Assembly (NCBI RefSeq): GCF_020531985.1
Contig: NZ_JAJAVQ010000003.1
Location: 124,001 to 188,000, forward strand
Length of the DNA stretch: 64,000 nt
Direction: 5' to 3'
Origin: Rheinheimera aquimaris
GTDB taxonomy: Bacteria > Pseudomonadota > Gammaproteobacteria > Enterobacterales > Alteromonadaceae
The first letter of the stretch is position 1. Every line of letters begins with the position of its first letter. A program made the translations under genes and the position numbers. This document shows positions 37,201-44,776 of the stretch, one piece after another. A model generated the notes under the pieces. It ran no database searches. It worked only from the letters and a program-made list of their open reading frames with translations, and had not been told where the DNA came from.

Positions 37201-37309
37201 CTTCAGCACTGCCCCAGTGCTTAATATCAAAATCGTATACTGACTGCTGGTTATATGCCTGACAGGCAAAGCTACACAACAATAAAAGCAACGATAAGGT
37301 GTTTTTCAT
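34274..37309 (-). CDS. Two-component-regulator-propeller diguanylate cyclase
   Basis: 1011 residues. A signal peptide (about 1-19, ends FACQA) is followed by about fourteen Reg_prop beta-propeller blades (about 30-660; recurrent W-S/L-A-T-...-G-L and D-x-x-G-x-I/L-W motifs). Next come a Y_Y_Y domain (about 670-730), one membrane helix (about 737-760), a coiled coil (about 765-810) and a GGDEF domain (about 815-975). The active-site signature is AGEEF (about 883-887) rather than GGDEF or GGEEF. An inhibitory site RGSD lies five residues before it, so the enzyme is likely active and product-inhibited. The periplasmic propellers probably sense a polysaccharide or cell-surface cue. The gene is 26 bases behind pgpA on the same strand. 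Confidence 0.92.
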   Translation of the reverse strand: MKNTLSLLLLLCSFACQAYNQQSVYDFDIKHWGSAEGLSNNSVRSVSQDAQGYIWLATQYGLNRFDGMQFEHFNKETHRHLASNAITRLFSDSRGYMWVGTKAGLSGFDPVSLTFERYQILSEVTAIVEVSPGEIWVAADSLFRVRDGKVSRVEQIRSQVGQLELVNNQVWVTSTDKLFRIDIEGNTESFPLPAELMQTPIYDLYWTDNGLHIAGEAGFYHLDKSGDVKKCDLPDNNSTAVYKLLKDSRGNSWISAHRKLFHRHNGQKWQHITGDELGSYPWFSDIFEDKDHNIWLASFSDGIYRASVGNIRRIVPATADPVVRSLGVTPDNTLLIAGQSDVGELGVDGSYRSLLSTAQLGASTVHDVYWPDNQQLWLATDQGVLRYQRGQPELQSQFASLNGYTVRVLQPDDADGVWIGGVMGLFHYQNQTLTPFSLNSELESRHITVLQQQRQTLIFGTTRGLYQYESGRLTRLGVGSALYNSYITALQILPDNTVIAATLDDGIFVELPQQTQWLQWHAGNGLPHSPVVSLAFDANSDKLWISSNKGIFRLDKAQLAALGQGAVQADEILGPYDRQLGTVPGRCCNGAGQAKVVRWQDQYWYPTLKGLVAVPVQLDQQQRSSLRPVIKSVQGLRNYHVDGLQSRLVLDLDDRNLSVQYSALEFIKPTALQFRYRLQGFDQHWHDVGDRREAVYTNLTPGRFVFQVQTRFDNGPWLDEQSAELDIVVPKRFDETFIYRGLWALLALFCLYGLLWLLRRNTVNQQLQLERLVRQRTQELENSNLKLNELNEQLTLLTHKDSLTGLRNRRFMFEQLPKDIEHFQRNRESMQSQGKCVALIHLDLDNFKQVNDQYGNTAGDSCIQQVAGILIRETRGSDYVVRFAGEEFVLVLRDIQTDLVEQFSYRLNELIGKTVFSLPDGHRTRLTCSVGYAIFPLDLLGGQLISWEISLQLAEMALYHVKHAGKNGVATIHFDQQVDAFEFEDSSHVEAQVERLLAAGLARFELKNTQL

Positions 37310-37335
37310 TGTGTGCTCTCTTCTTATTATTTGTT

Positions 37336-37815
37336 TTAACCCAGGGCCAGAAAAGGTAACAGCAATTGCAGTGTCAGGCAGGCCGCAACGCCTGCGGCAA
37401 TATCATCCAGCATAATACCCAGCCCGCCGTGTACATGTCTGTCCAGCACACTGATTGGCCAGGGTTTTACAATATCAAACAGGCGGAACAATACAAAGCC
37501 CAGCAGTATCGTTTGCCAGTGCAGCGGAGCCCACAACATAGTAATGGCATAACCGACGACTTCGTCCCAGACAATAGCCCTGTGATCATGCTCACCAATA
37601 TCGTGTGCCGTTTTGCCGCAAACATAAATACCCAGTAACGAACCCGACACTGCAAACAGCAACAGATAGTTGTTGCCCAGCAGTAGTAACAGGATAACCA
37701 AGGGTACCGCCGCCAGAGTACCAAAAGTACCGGGCGCTTTCGCTGCCAAGCCGCTCCCGAACCCCAGCGCCAGAAATTGGTGCCATTTTTTCAGGTTGAA
37801 CTGTGCTTTAGTCAT
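37336..37815 (-). CDS. pgpA: Phosphatidylglycerophosphatase A
   Basis: 159 residues of membrane protein, with an N-terminal cytosolic part and three to four membrane segments. Typical sequence is FGSGLAAKAPGTFGTLAAVPL at the N terminus, then the acidic HDIGEHDHRAIVWDEVVGY motif (acid residues at the active site) and RLFDIVKPWPISVLDRHVHGGLGIMLDDIAAG near the C terminus. It removes the phosphate from phosphatidylglycerol phosphate to make phosphatidylglycerol. It lies 9 bases behind thiL and 26 bases before the diguanylate cyclase gene. Confidence 0.95.
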   Translation of the reverse strand: MTKAQFNLKKWHQFLALGFGSGLAAKAPGTFGTLAAVPLVILLLLLGNNYLLLFAVSGSLLGIYVCGKTAHDIGEHDHRAIVWDEVVGYAITMLWAPLHWQTILLGFVLFRLFDIVKPWPISVLDRHVHGGLGIMLDDIAAGVAACLTLQLLLPFLALG

Positions 37816-37824
37816 AAAAAAATG

Positions 37825-38787
37825 TCATACAAAATGCACAAAGCCTGTCGGCTGATAACTGAATGGCTGCTCGCCGTGTTTTAGCTCCAGCTTGCCGGCA
37901 ACGCCGGTAATGCGGCCGATGCAGCTGACTGGCGTACCATAAGGCGACAGTAAGACGTCTAACGAGCCACGTTTAGCTTCTGGTACGGTAAACAACAACT
38001 CGTAATCTTCGCCGCCAGACAGGGCCAGTTGCATTGCAGTTGTCTGGTCGCAGCTGTCTTTAACTGCCTGGGACAGAGGTAGACGCGACACATCAATGCT
38101 GGCGCCAACGTCAGAACGTTTCATTATATGCTGGATATCGCTGTACAAACCATCGGATAAATCCATAGCGCTGCTGGCGATATTACGCAGTGCCTGCCCT
38201 AAGGCAACACGGGCGGAAGGGTAATGAAAGCGCTGTAAAATATGCGTTTGATGTTTCTTACTCACTTCGTGTAAGCCCTGGCACAATTTTAAGCCAAGAG
38301 CCGCGTCACCCAACGTACCGGTAACATAAACATAATCGCCGACTTTGGCGCCACTGCGGGTCAGCGCTTTACCACGGGGTACTATGCCTTTTGCGATCAT
38401 CGTCAGGCTCATCGGGCCCCGGGTAGTGTCACCACCTACCAGCTGACAGTTGTAATATTCCGCCGTTTCATGCAAACCGGCAGAGAATGCAGCAAGCCAG
38501 TCTTCATCTACTGCAGGCAAAGTTAGCGCCAGTGACAGCCAGGCCGGTTCAGCGCCCATAGCTGCCAGATCACTGACGTTGACGGTAACCAGCTTATGGC
38601 CCAGAGCACGGGGATCATCATCAGGGAAAAAGTGTGTACCAGCCACCATAGTGTCGGTCGTGACCACCAGATCATAACCATCACGTATCTGCAGTACTGC
38701 ACCATCATCACCAACGCCTATAGCGGCATCCTGGCGACGGGCACCACTGTTACTGAAGTAGCGGGAAATGAGTTCGAATTCACCCAT
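37825..38787 (-). CDS. thiL: Thiamine-monophosphate kinase
   Basis: 320 residues with the ThiL/PurM fold. The N-terminal GVGDDGAVL motif is the ATP/Mg site; VVTTDTMVAGTHFFPDDDP and GGDTTRGPMSLT continue it, and SDGLYSDIQHI is in the second half. It phosphorylates thiamine monophosphate to thiamine diphosphate, the cofactor that Dxs in this window uses. Between it and nusB is a 33-base gap containing a small hairpin; pgpA follows after nine bases. The order nusB-thiL-pgpA is the E. coli one. Confidence 0.96.
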   Translation of the reverse strand: MGEFELISRYFSNSGARRQDAAIGVGDDGAVLQIRDGYDLVVTTDTMVAGTHFFPDDDPRALGHKLVTVNVSDLAAMGAEPAWLSLALTLPAVDEDWLAAFSAGLHETAEYYNCQLVGGDTTRGPMSLTMIAKGIVPRGKALTRSGAKVGDYVYVTGTLGDAALGLKLCQGLHEVSKKHQTHILQRFHYPSARVALGQALRNIASSAMDLSDGLYSDIQHIMKRSDVGASIDVSRLPLSQAVKDSCDQTTAMQLALSGGEDYELLFTVPEAKRGSLDVLLSPYGTPVSCIGRITGVAGKLELKHGEQPFSYQPTGFVHFV

Positions 38788-38798
38788 AAAATTAAGAA

Positions 38799-38816
38799 GC
38801 CGACAAGTGTCGGCTC
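38799..38816 (-). repeat. Hairpin AGCCGACA/TGTCGGCT between nusB and thiL
   Basis: 8-bp perfect stem with a 2-base loop (effectively a 6-bp stem and tetraloop on the RNA), five bases after the nusB stop. On the minus strand it is followed by TCTTAATTTT, so it may attenuate transcription into thiL. Confidence 0.45.
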
Positions 38817-38820
38817 TCCT

Positions 38821-39234
38821 TTAACTAGGACGCAATACGCGTACGGCTTTATCCAGAATGCCGTTGACAAACTTATGGCTGTCATCTGCGGCAAAAGCTT
38901 TTGCCAGCTCGATGGCTTCGTTGATAATGACTTTATACGGCACATCCAGACGGTATTTCAGCTCATAGGCCGACACACGTAAAATAGCCTTCTCAACAAA
39001 ATCAATTTCATCAAAAGGTCGGTCTAAGTACGGTTTTACCGCCTCATCCAACACCGCATGGTTTTTAACCACCCCACGTAACAAATCCTGAAAGTAGCCA
39101 ACGTCAATGTGCTTAACATTGGTTTCCAGCAATAATTGCTGCTCTATCTCTGCAATCGGGTTCTGGCTGACATGCCAGCTGTATATTCCCTGCACTGCAA
39201 GTGACCGTGACTGACGACGGGCATTTGGTTTCAT
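38821..39234 (-). CDS. nusB: Transcription antitermination factor NusB
   Basis: 137 residues, all helical. [21 protein letters not shown] lies at the N terminus, and the C-terminal half has [29 protein letters not shown] and [12 protein letters not shown]. NusB pairs with S10 and binds boxA RNA in the rRNA antitermination complex. It is 17 bases behind ribH, the usual linkage in proteobacteria. Confidence 0.97.
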   Translation of the reverse strand: MKPNARRQSRSLAVQGIYSWHVSQNPIAEIEQQLLLETNVKHIDVGYFQDLLRGVVKNHAVLDEAVKPYLDRPFDEIDFVEKAILRVSAYELKYRLDVPYKVIINEAIELAKAFAADDSHKFVNGILDKAVRVLRPS

Positions 39235-39251
39235 GTAAATGTCTCTTCCTG

Positions 39252-39716
39252 TTACAGCTTGGTCAGCAGGTTGACCATTTCAAGCGTAGACATGGCAGCC
39301 TCGCTACCTTTATTGCCGGCTTTGGTGCCTGCACGTTCAATGGCCTGCTCGATGCTGTCTACAGTAAGAACACCAAAAGCAACAGGGATGTCATGCTGCA
39401 TCATCACTTGCGCTATACCTTTAGTGCACTCACCGGAAACGTACTCAAAATGAGGTGTGCCACCACGGATCACCGCACCTAATGCAATGATACCGTCATA
39501 CTTCTTACTGGCAGCCACACGTTGTACAGCCAGCGGCAGCTCAAAAGCGCCAGGCACTCGGATCACGGTAATATCCTGTTCAGCTACATTGCCAATACGC
39601 TGCAACGTGTCTGTTGCACCATCTAATAAGCTTTCAACAATAAAGCTATTAAACCGTGCTACGACGATCGCAAACTTCTTACCGTTAGCAGAAAATCCCG
39701 CTTCAATTACCTGCAT
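39252..39716 (-). CDS. ribH: 6,7-dimethyl-8-ribityllumazine synthase
   Basis: 154 residues of the lumazine synthase fold. Landmarks are [50 protein letters not shown] (substrate phosphate and catalytic histidine region) and [28 protein letters not shown]. It condenses 5-amino-6-ribitylamino-uracil with dihydroxybutanone phosphate, the product of the neighbouring RibBX. A 115-base gap separates it from ribBX upstream; no riboswitch is seen in that gap. Confidence 0.97.
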   Translation of the reverse strand: MQVIEAGFSANGKKFAIVVARFNSFIVESLLDGATDTLQRIGNVAEQDITVIRVPGAFELPLAVQRVAASKKYDGIIALGAVIRGGTPHFEYVSGECTKGIAQVMMQHDIPVAFGVLTVDSIEQAIERAGTKAGNKGSEAAMSTLEMVNLLTKL

Positions 39717-39831
39717 AAGCTGCCCTTAAAATCTGACCACTGAAAATTAGCCGTGCATAATAGCACAACACAAAGCAAACCGGCATAGTGTTTATGCTTC
39801 TGCTACAGGGTTAATTTTTTCTGTTTGGCGG

Positions 39832-40941
39832 TTATTCGCTGACGTAATCAACCACTTCCAGACCAAATCCAGACAACGCATGATATTTTTTAGGCTGGCT
39901 TAGTAAGCGCATTTTCTTCACACCTAAACTGGCGAGGATTTGCGAGCCAACACCAACAGTACGGGATGTCCCAGCCCATGGGGTTGAGCGTGGTTTCTCG
40001 CCTTTATCCTCGGCTTCAAAGCCCTGTACCGTGCGGATTAGTTGCTCAGTACTTTCATGCTTACCCAATAGCACTAATACGCCTCCATCTCTGGCGATAC
40101 GCTCCATGGCAGTGTGCAGCGCAAAGCTGCGGTTGGCCGCCCGGTTGGCCATCAGTAAATCACTGAACGTATCATGTAAATGTACCCGTACTAATGTCGG
40201 TTGCTCAGGATCGATCTCACCTTTTACCAGCGCAAAATGGATTTGGTTATCAATAGTATCTTTAAATGTAACCAACTGAAAATCACCGACTTCTGTTGGC
40301 AACTGGCAACTAGCAACCTGTTCAATTGTCGTTTCATTCAGGTTACGGTACTCAATCAGATCGGCAATAGTGCCTATTTTAACGCCATGCTTTTTAGCAA
40401 ATATTTCAAGGTCTGGTCGGCGAGCCATAGTGCCATCTTCATTCAGTATTTCAACAATGACCGCAGCAGGCTCAAGCCCCGCCAGGCGGGCCAAATCGCA
40501 ACCGGCTTCGGTATGACCGGCACGTACCAGTACGCCACCATCCTGCGCCATCAGCGGAAAGATATGGCCAGGCTGCACTATATCTGACGGGCGGGCATCA
40601 CGGGCAACCGCCGCCTTCACTGTACGGGCACGGTCTGCAGCTGAAATACCGGTGGTCACGCCCTCGGCTGCTTCAATTGACAGTGTAAAGTTGGTAGAAA
40701 ACGGCGACTTGTTCGCATCAACCATTAGAGGTAAAGCAAGTTGCTGGCAACGCTTACGGCTTAGTGTTAAACAAATTAAGCCACGTGCATGTGTTGCCAT
40801 AAAGTTGATGGCTTCAGGTGTAACGTACTCGGCCGCCATCAATATATCACCTTCGTTTTCACGATCTTCATCGTCCATCAGTATGACCATCTTGCCCTGA
40901 CGGATATCTTCAATAATTTCAGCGGGAGTATTCAGTTGCAT
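39832..40941 (-). CDS. ribB: 3,4-dihydroxy-2-butanone-4-phosphate synthase with degenerate RibA domain (RibBX)
   Basis: 369 residues. The N-terminal half (about 1-200) is a complete DHBP synthase: [14 protein letters not shown] acidic loop at the metal site, [12 protein letters not shown], and [17 protein letters not shown]. The C-terminal half (about 205-369) aligns with GTP cyclohydrolase II but lacks the three zinc-binding cysteines that RibA carries in its GECLTGD...RCDCG-like region. [14 protein letters not shown] and [15 protein letters not shown] stand there instead. The protein should make the four-carbon precursor only, and a separate RibA is expected elsewhere. It lies 12 bases behind ribE. 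Confidence 0.92.
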   Translation of the reverse strand: MQLNTPAEIIEDIRQGKMVILMDDEDRENEGDILMAAEYVTPEAINFMATHARGLICLTLSRKRCQQLALPLMVDANKSPFSTNFTLSIEAAEGVTTGISAADRARTVKAAVARDARPSDIVQPGHIFPLMAQDGGVLVRAGHTEAGCDLARLAGLEPAAVIVEILNEDGTMARRPDLEIFAKKHGVKIGTIADLIEYRNLNETTIEQVASCQLPTEVGDFQLVTFKDTIDNQIHFALVKGEIDPEQPTLVRVHLHDTFSDLLMANRAANRSFALHTAMERIARDGGVLVLLGKHESTEQLIRTVQGFEAEDKGEKPRSTPWAGTSRTVGVGSQILASLGVKKMRLLSQPKKYHALSGFGLEVVDYVSE

Positions 40942-40953
40942 AACAAACCTTAT

Positions 40954-41604
40954 TTATAAAAAGCCGCGCTGAGACAACAGCGCCATACTGACACCACCAG
41001 TTGCGCCGGCACTGTCTTTGCTAAGTAAACGTTCGAGATAACGAGCAATCAAATCAACTTCCAGATGCACTTTGCTACCCGCTTTTAATGCTGCGATAGT
41101 GGTATGCGCAGCGGTATGAGGCACTATCGTCAGCCGGAATGCGTCGTGATTAAGTTCATTTACTGTCAGGCTGATGCCATCGACAGTTACCGACCCTTTG
41201 GCAGCAACATAGCGTGCTAAATTTGCCGGCAGCGACAACCAGATATTGCTGGCTCTGCCGCTTTGTTCTATTTTAATAACCTGACTTACGCCATCAACAT
41301 GGCCACTGACAATGTGACCGCCCATCCGGGTGGTGGGCAACATGGCTTTTTCCAGATTAATCCGCTGGCCGGTCTGATAATGGCCAAACAAAGTGTGTGC
41401 CAGGGTTTCTGACGATATATCGGCATTAAAACTGCGCGGTCCTAAATGCGTAACCGTCAGGCAAACACCATTGCAGGCTATACTATCGCCCAGTTTCACA
41501 TCCGAAAAATCCAGCTCTGCACTATCGATAGTGACACTGATATCGTTACCACGCTTTACCACAGCAGCCAGTTTGCCTGTGGCTTCAATAATGCCTGTAA
41601 ACAT
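40954..41604 (-). CDS. ribE: Riboflavin synthase alpha subunit
   Basis: 216 residues beginning MFTGIIEATGKLA, with two lumazine-binding barrels (about 1-90 and 98-190). Each has a substrate site: SIACNGVCLTVTHLG in the first and GSVTVDGISLTVNEL in the second. GHIVSGHVDGVSQV marks the start of the second barrel. It converts two lumazines to riboflavin and the pyrimidine. It sits between ribD (25 bases upstream) and ribBX. In E. coli this gene is elsewhere, so its insertion in the ribD-ribH block is a lineage feature also found in other gammaproteobacteria. Confidence 0.96.
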   Translation of the reverse strand: MFTGIIEATGKLAAVVKRGNDISVTIDSAELDFSDVKLGDSIACNGVCLTVTHLGPRSFNADISSETLAHTLFGHYQTGQRINLEKAMLPTTRMGGHIVSGHVDGVSQVIKIEQSGRASNIWLSLPANLARYVAAKGSVTVDGISLTVNELNHDAFRLTIVPHTAAHTTIAALKAGSKVHLEVDLIARYLERLLSKDSAGATGGVSMALLSQRGFL

Positions 41605-41629
41605 AGTGTCTCTCGTCGTTTGCGTTCAT

Positions 41630-42748
41630 TTAACTTAATCGCGCACTGAGGCGGATATCTGCGCCTACCATGCGCACATCGGTCCAGCTTAACTGTGGTA
41701 CCTGATTAAGCACAGAAAACTCCGGTAGAACAGCCAATGGCTGAGCGCTGCTGCCTAACAGTTTAGGCGCCAGATAAACAATCAGTTCATCAACCAGCTT
41801 AAGTTGTAACAGAGTGCCAGCTAAAGTGGCGCCGGCTTCTACCCATAAAGTATTAATGCTCTCTCGCACCGCCAAATGCTCCAATAATGCAGTCAAATCA
41901 AACTGCGCATTGCTGGTCAGCGGACAGTGAATTTGCCTGGCTATATTGGGTAATTCACGCTTATTTTCAATGTTGCTGACGCACAGCAATACTTCACCAC
42001 CCTCGGCAAAGAGCGCAAGTTTATGATCCAGTAAACCATTACGGTCCAGTATCACACGCTTAGGTTGGCGTAGCTGGCCATTTTCCAGCGTTGGGACGCT
42101 CTGCAGCAGCTGCTCTGTTCTGATATTCAGCCTGGCGTTATCTGCCATAACGGTTGTAGCCGTTGATAATACGGCACAACTTTGCGCTCTGAAGCGTTGC
42201 ACATCGGCACGCGCCGCATCTGAGGTCAGCCATTTGCTATCCCCATTGGCCAGCGCCGTTCGCCCATCAAGGCTGGCAGCCAGTTTAAGCTGGACATAAG
42301 GCCGCTTGCGCTCCATCCGGCTAAGAAACCCGGCGTTGATTGCTCTGGCTTGCTGTTCAAGTAGCCCCAATTCAACACGGATACCGGCACTTCGCAACAT
42401 GGTAATGCCGCGCCCGGCTACCTGAGGATTCGGATCCTGCATCGCCACCACCACCCGCGACACGCCCGCAGCAATCAATGCGTCTGCACAAGGTGGTGTG
42501 CGGCCATGATGGCTGCAGGGTTCCAGTGTCACATAACAGGTCGCGCCTCGAGCATCACTGCCAGCTTCGCGCAGCGCAAACACCTCAGCATGCGGCCCAC
42601 CGGCCTGCTTATGGTAACCACGCCCGATAACCTGCCCATCCTTGACCAACAGTGCGCCGACGTTCGGGTTAGGGCTGGTGGTGTAACGCCCCAGTTCGGC
42701 CAGGCGAAGCGCCTCTGCCATGTGGGCGGTATCACTGGCACTGAACAT
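41630..42748 (-). CDS. ribD: Bifunctional riboflavin biosynthesis protein RibD
   Basis: 372 residues in two domains. The deaminase domain (about 1-145) has the zinc motif HAEVFALREAG and the PCSHHGRTPPCADALI cysteines. The reductase domain (about 148-372) has RPYVQLKLAASLDGRTALANGDSKWLTSDAARADVQRFRAQ at its start. It deaminates the pyrimidine made by GTP cyclohydrolase II and reduces the ribosyl side chain. Its ATG shares one base with the nrdR stop (TGATG), so translation is coupled. Confidence 0.96.
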   Translation of the reverse strand: MFSASDTAHMAEALRLAELGRYTTSPNPNVGALLVKDGQVIGRGYHKQAGGPHAEVFALREAGSDARGATCYVTLEPCSHHGRTPPCADALIAAGVSRVVVAMQDPNPQVAGRGITMLRSAGIRVELGLLEQQARAINAGFLSRMERKRPYVQLKLAASLDGRTALANGDSKWLTSDAARADVQRFRAQSCAVLSTATTVMADNARLNIRTEQLLQSVPTLENGQLRQPKRVILDRNGLLDHKLALFAEGGEVLLCVSNIENKRELPNIARQIHCPLTSNAQFDLTALLEHLAVRESINTLWVEAGATLAGTLLQLKLVDELIVYLAPKLLGSSAQPLAVLPEFSVLNQVPQLSWTDVRMVGADIRLSARLS

Positions 42749-43203
42749 CAGGCTTTCTCTCCCAAACGGGCAATTTCCTCGCCAAACTCACGGATATCTT
42801 TAAAAGAGCGGTAAACGGATGCAAACCTTACATACGCAACTTTATCTACTTTTACCAGTTCATCCATAATTAAGTTGCCAAGCAGTTGGCTGCCAACCTC
42901 ACGCTCACCTGTCGCCCGCAGCTGAGATTTAATTTTATTAATTAGTAACTCTATCTGCTCGGCGGACACCGGACGCTTCTCCAGCGAACGTAGTAAGCCG
43001 CTGCGTAATTTATCTTCGTTAAAAGGCTCGCGTGAACCATCGCGTTTGATAATTCGCGGCATAACCAGCTCTGCCGCCTCAAAAGTAGTAAAACGTTCAT
43101 GACACGCCAGACATTCACGCCTACGGCGCACCTGGTGTCCATCGGCTACCAGCCGCGAATCAATGACTTTAGTATCATCAGCATTACAAAACGGGCAATA
43201 CAT
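42748..43203 (-). CDS. nrdR: Transcriptional repressor NrdR
   Basis: 151 residues from ATG 43203; the upstream GTG at 43215 adds four residues and lacks family support. A zinc ribbon with CPFC near the N terminus and CLAC further on is followed by an ATP-cone domain (about 46-140: [29 protein letters not shown]). NrdR binds dATP or ATP and represses ribonucleotide reductase genes. No nrdAB genes are in this window, so its targets are elsewhere. It heads the riboflavin block with ribD overlapping by one base. Confidence 0.95.
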   Translation of the reverse strand: MYCPFCNADDTKVIDSRLVADGHQVRRRRECLACHERFTTFEAAELVMPRIIKRDGSREPFNEDKLRSGLLRSLEKRPVSAEQIELLINKIKSQLRATGEREVGSQLLGNLIMDELVKVDKVAYVRFASVYRSFKDIREFGEEIARLGEKA

Positions 43204-43234
43204 AAAAGATCTCACTAAGCCGTTAAATAGCCAG

Positions 43235-43262
43235 ATAAAGAAATGGCCGCAATAGCGGCCAT
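43235..43262 (-). terminator. Probable glyA-nrdR intergenic terminator
   Basis: ATGGCCGC-AATA-GCGGCCAT perfect 8-bp stem with a tetraloop, then TTCTTTATC on the minus strand. It lies about 20 bases after the glyA stop and should separate glyA from nrdR. Confidence 0.6.
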
Positions 43263-43281
43263 CATAGCACTTAATCAGCCT

Positions 43282-44535
43282 TTACGCATAAACCGGCAAA
43301 CGTTTGCACAGCTCAGTTACCTGAGCGCGCACTTTGTCGATCACTGCTGCATCGCCACGGCTGTCCAGTACGTCACAAATTAGGTTTGCTACCGCAGCCG
43401 CCTCAGCTTCTTTAAAGCCGCGACGGGTTATAGCAGGGGTACCAATGCGTAAGCCTGATGTCACAAAAGGTGAACGCGGATCGTTAGGAACCGAGTTCTT
43501 ATTCACCGTGATATGCGCCTGACCTAACCAGGCATCAGCTTCTTTACCAGTAATATCTTTGTCAATCAGATCCATCAGGAACAAATGGTTCTGCGTACCG
43601 CCAGAGACTATTTTATAGCCACGGGCGATCATCGCATCACACATCGCTACAGCGTTTTTCAATACCTGTTGCTGATAAACTTTGAACTCAGGCTGCAATG
43701 CTTCTTTAAATGCTACAGCTTTAGCTGCAATAACATGCATCAGCGGGCCGCCCTGGCCACCCGGGAAAACAGCGGAGTTAAGCTTTTTCTCAATCTCTTC
43801 GTTTTTACGCGCCAGGATTAAACCACCACGTGGGCCTGCCAGGGTTTTGTGCGTGGTCGTGGTTACAACATCGGCAACCGGCACCGGGTTCGGGTATAAA
43901 CCCGCCGCGACTAAACCGGCAACGTGTGCCATATCTACCATCAGATAAGCGCCAACCTTGTCTGCGATATCGCGAAAACGTTGCCAGTCAACAATGCCTG
44001 AGTAGGCAGAGAAACCGGCAATAATCAGCTTAGGTTTATGCTCAAGCGCCAACGCTTCAGCCTGGTCATAATCAATCACACCGGTTTCAGGGTGCAAACC
44101 ATACTGCACAGCTTTATACAATTTACCGGAAGAGCTAACATGGGCACCATGCGTTAAATGGCCACCGTGCGCCAGGCTCATGCCCAGAATAGTGTCGCCA
44201 GCATTTAACAGCGCCAGAAATACCGCTGCATTGGCCTGAGAGCCGGCATGCGGCTGCACGTTAGCGTAGTCGGCACCAAACAGCTCTTTAGCACGGGCAA
44301 TCGCCAGATCTTCGGCAATGTCAACGTACTCACAGCCACCATAATAACGTTTATGCGGGTAACCTTCGGCGTACTTATTGGTCAGCTGAGAACCTTGCGC
44401 TTGCAATACTCTTGGGCTGGCATAGTTTTCAGATGCGATAAGCTCGATATGCGCTTCCTGACGCTCAGTTTCATCTGTTATGGCTTGCCATAATTCGGGA
44501 TCAAAATCGGCAATATTCATATCACGCTTTAACAT
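43282..44535 (-). CDS. glyA: Serine hydroxymethyltransferase GlyA
   Basis: 417 residues from ATG 44535 ([16 protein letters not shown]), chosen over an upstream ATG because AGGAG lies six bases before it and this matches the usual GlyA start. The PLP lysine is in [14 protein letters not shown]. Other family stretches are [42 protein letters not shown] and [17 protein letters not shown]. It converts serine and tetrahydrofolate to glycine and methylene-tetrahydrofolate. The gene is divergent from dinB and followed by a terminator before nrdR. A GCAAACGTTTGC palindrome lies in its 3' end. Confidence 0.97.
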   Translation of the reverse strand: MLKRDMNIADFDPELWQAITDETERQEAHIELIASENYASPRVLQAQGSQLTNKYAEGYPHKRYYGGCEYVDIAEDLAIARAKELFGADYANVQPHAGSQANAAVFLALLNAGDTILGMSLAHGGHLTHGAHVSSSGKLYKAVQYGLHPETGVIDYDQAEALALEHKPKLIIAGFSAYSGIVDWQRFRDIADKVGAYLMVDMAHVAGLVAAGLYPNPVPVADVVTTTTHKTLAGPRGGLILARKNEEIEKKLNSAVFPGGQGGPLMHVIAAKAVAFKEALQPEFKVYQQQVLKNAVAMCDAMIARGYKIVSGGTQNHLFLMDLIDKDITGKEADAWLGQAHITVNKNSVPNDPRSPFVTSGLRIGTPAITRRGFKEAEAAAVANLICDVLDSRGDAAVIDKVRAQVTELCKRLPVYA

Positions 44536-44717
44536 GCTATCTCCTGGCGCGGCTTTCACGCTTAGTCTTAATTAAGATATCGGTAAATCAAAACTGGCTG
44601 GTAAAAATTGGCCGCTATTCTACCCGTAAATCCGCCGTTATGCACTTAGTTTTTGGCCATCCAGACACCCAAAATAATTTATCGCTCGCTCAGCCGCTGA
44701 ATAACAGTATGCCGTGC

Positions 44718-44746
44718 TTTACATTCTCGCTTAGGCTGCCTAATAT
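44718..44746 (+). promoter_or_regulatory. Predicted sigma-70 promoter of dinB
   Basis: TTTACA, 17-base spacer, TAATAT, directly before the LexA box. This arrangement would let LexA cover the transcription start. Confidence 0.7.
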
Positions 44747-44747
44747 A

Positions 44748-44763
44748 CTGTATATATAAACAG
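44748..44763 (+). promoter_or_regulatory. LexA operator (SOS box) of dinB
   Basis: CTGTATATATAAACAG, a full match to the gammaproteobacterial SOS box consensus CTGT(AT)4-NACAG type, 13 bases before the dinB ATG and one base after the predicted -10. It implies repression by LexA and induction by DNA damage. Confidence 0.93.
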
Positions 44764-44776
44764 CCAACACTTTGCC

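Noticed and set aside
39717..39831. Possible FMN riboswitch before ribH or ribBX
   Set aside because: None of the conserved RFN elements (such as AGGATATG or GGGGCGG-like cores) are present in this gap or before ribE; the gap looks like plain spacer.
43296..43307. PurR-like palindrome GCAAACGTTTGC
   Set aside because: It lies inside the 3' end of glyA and encodes the conserved Cys-Lys-Arg-Leu; PurR operators act at promoters, and no promoter is here. Coincidence of codons is the simpler reading.
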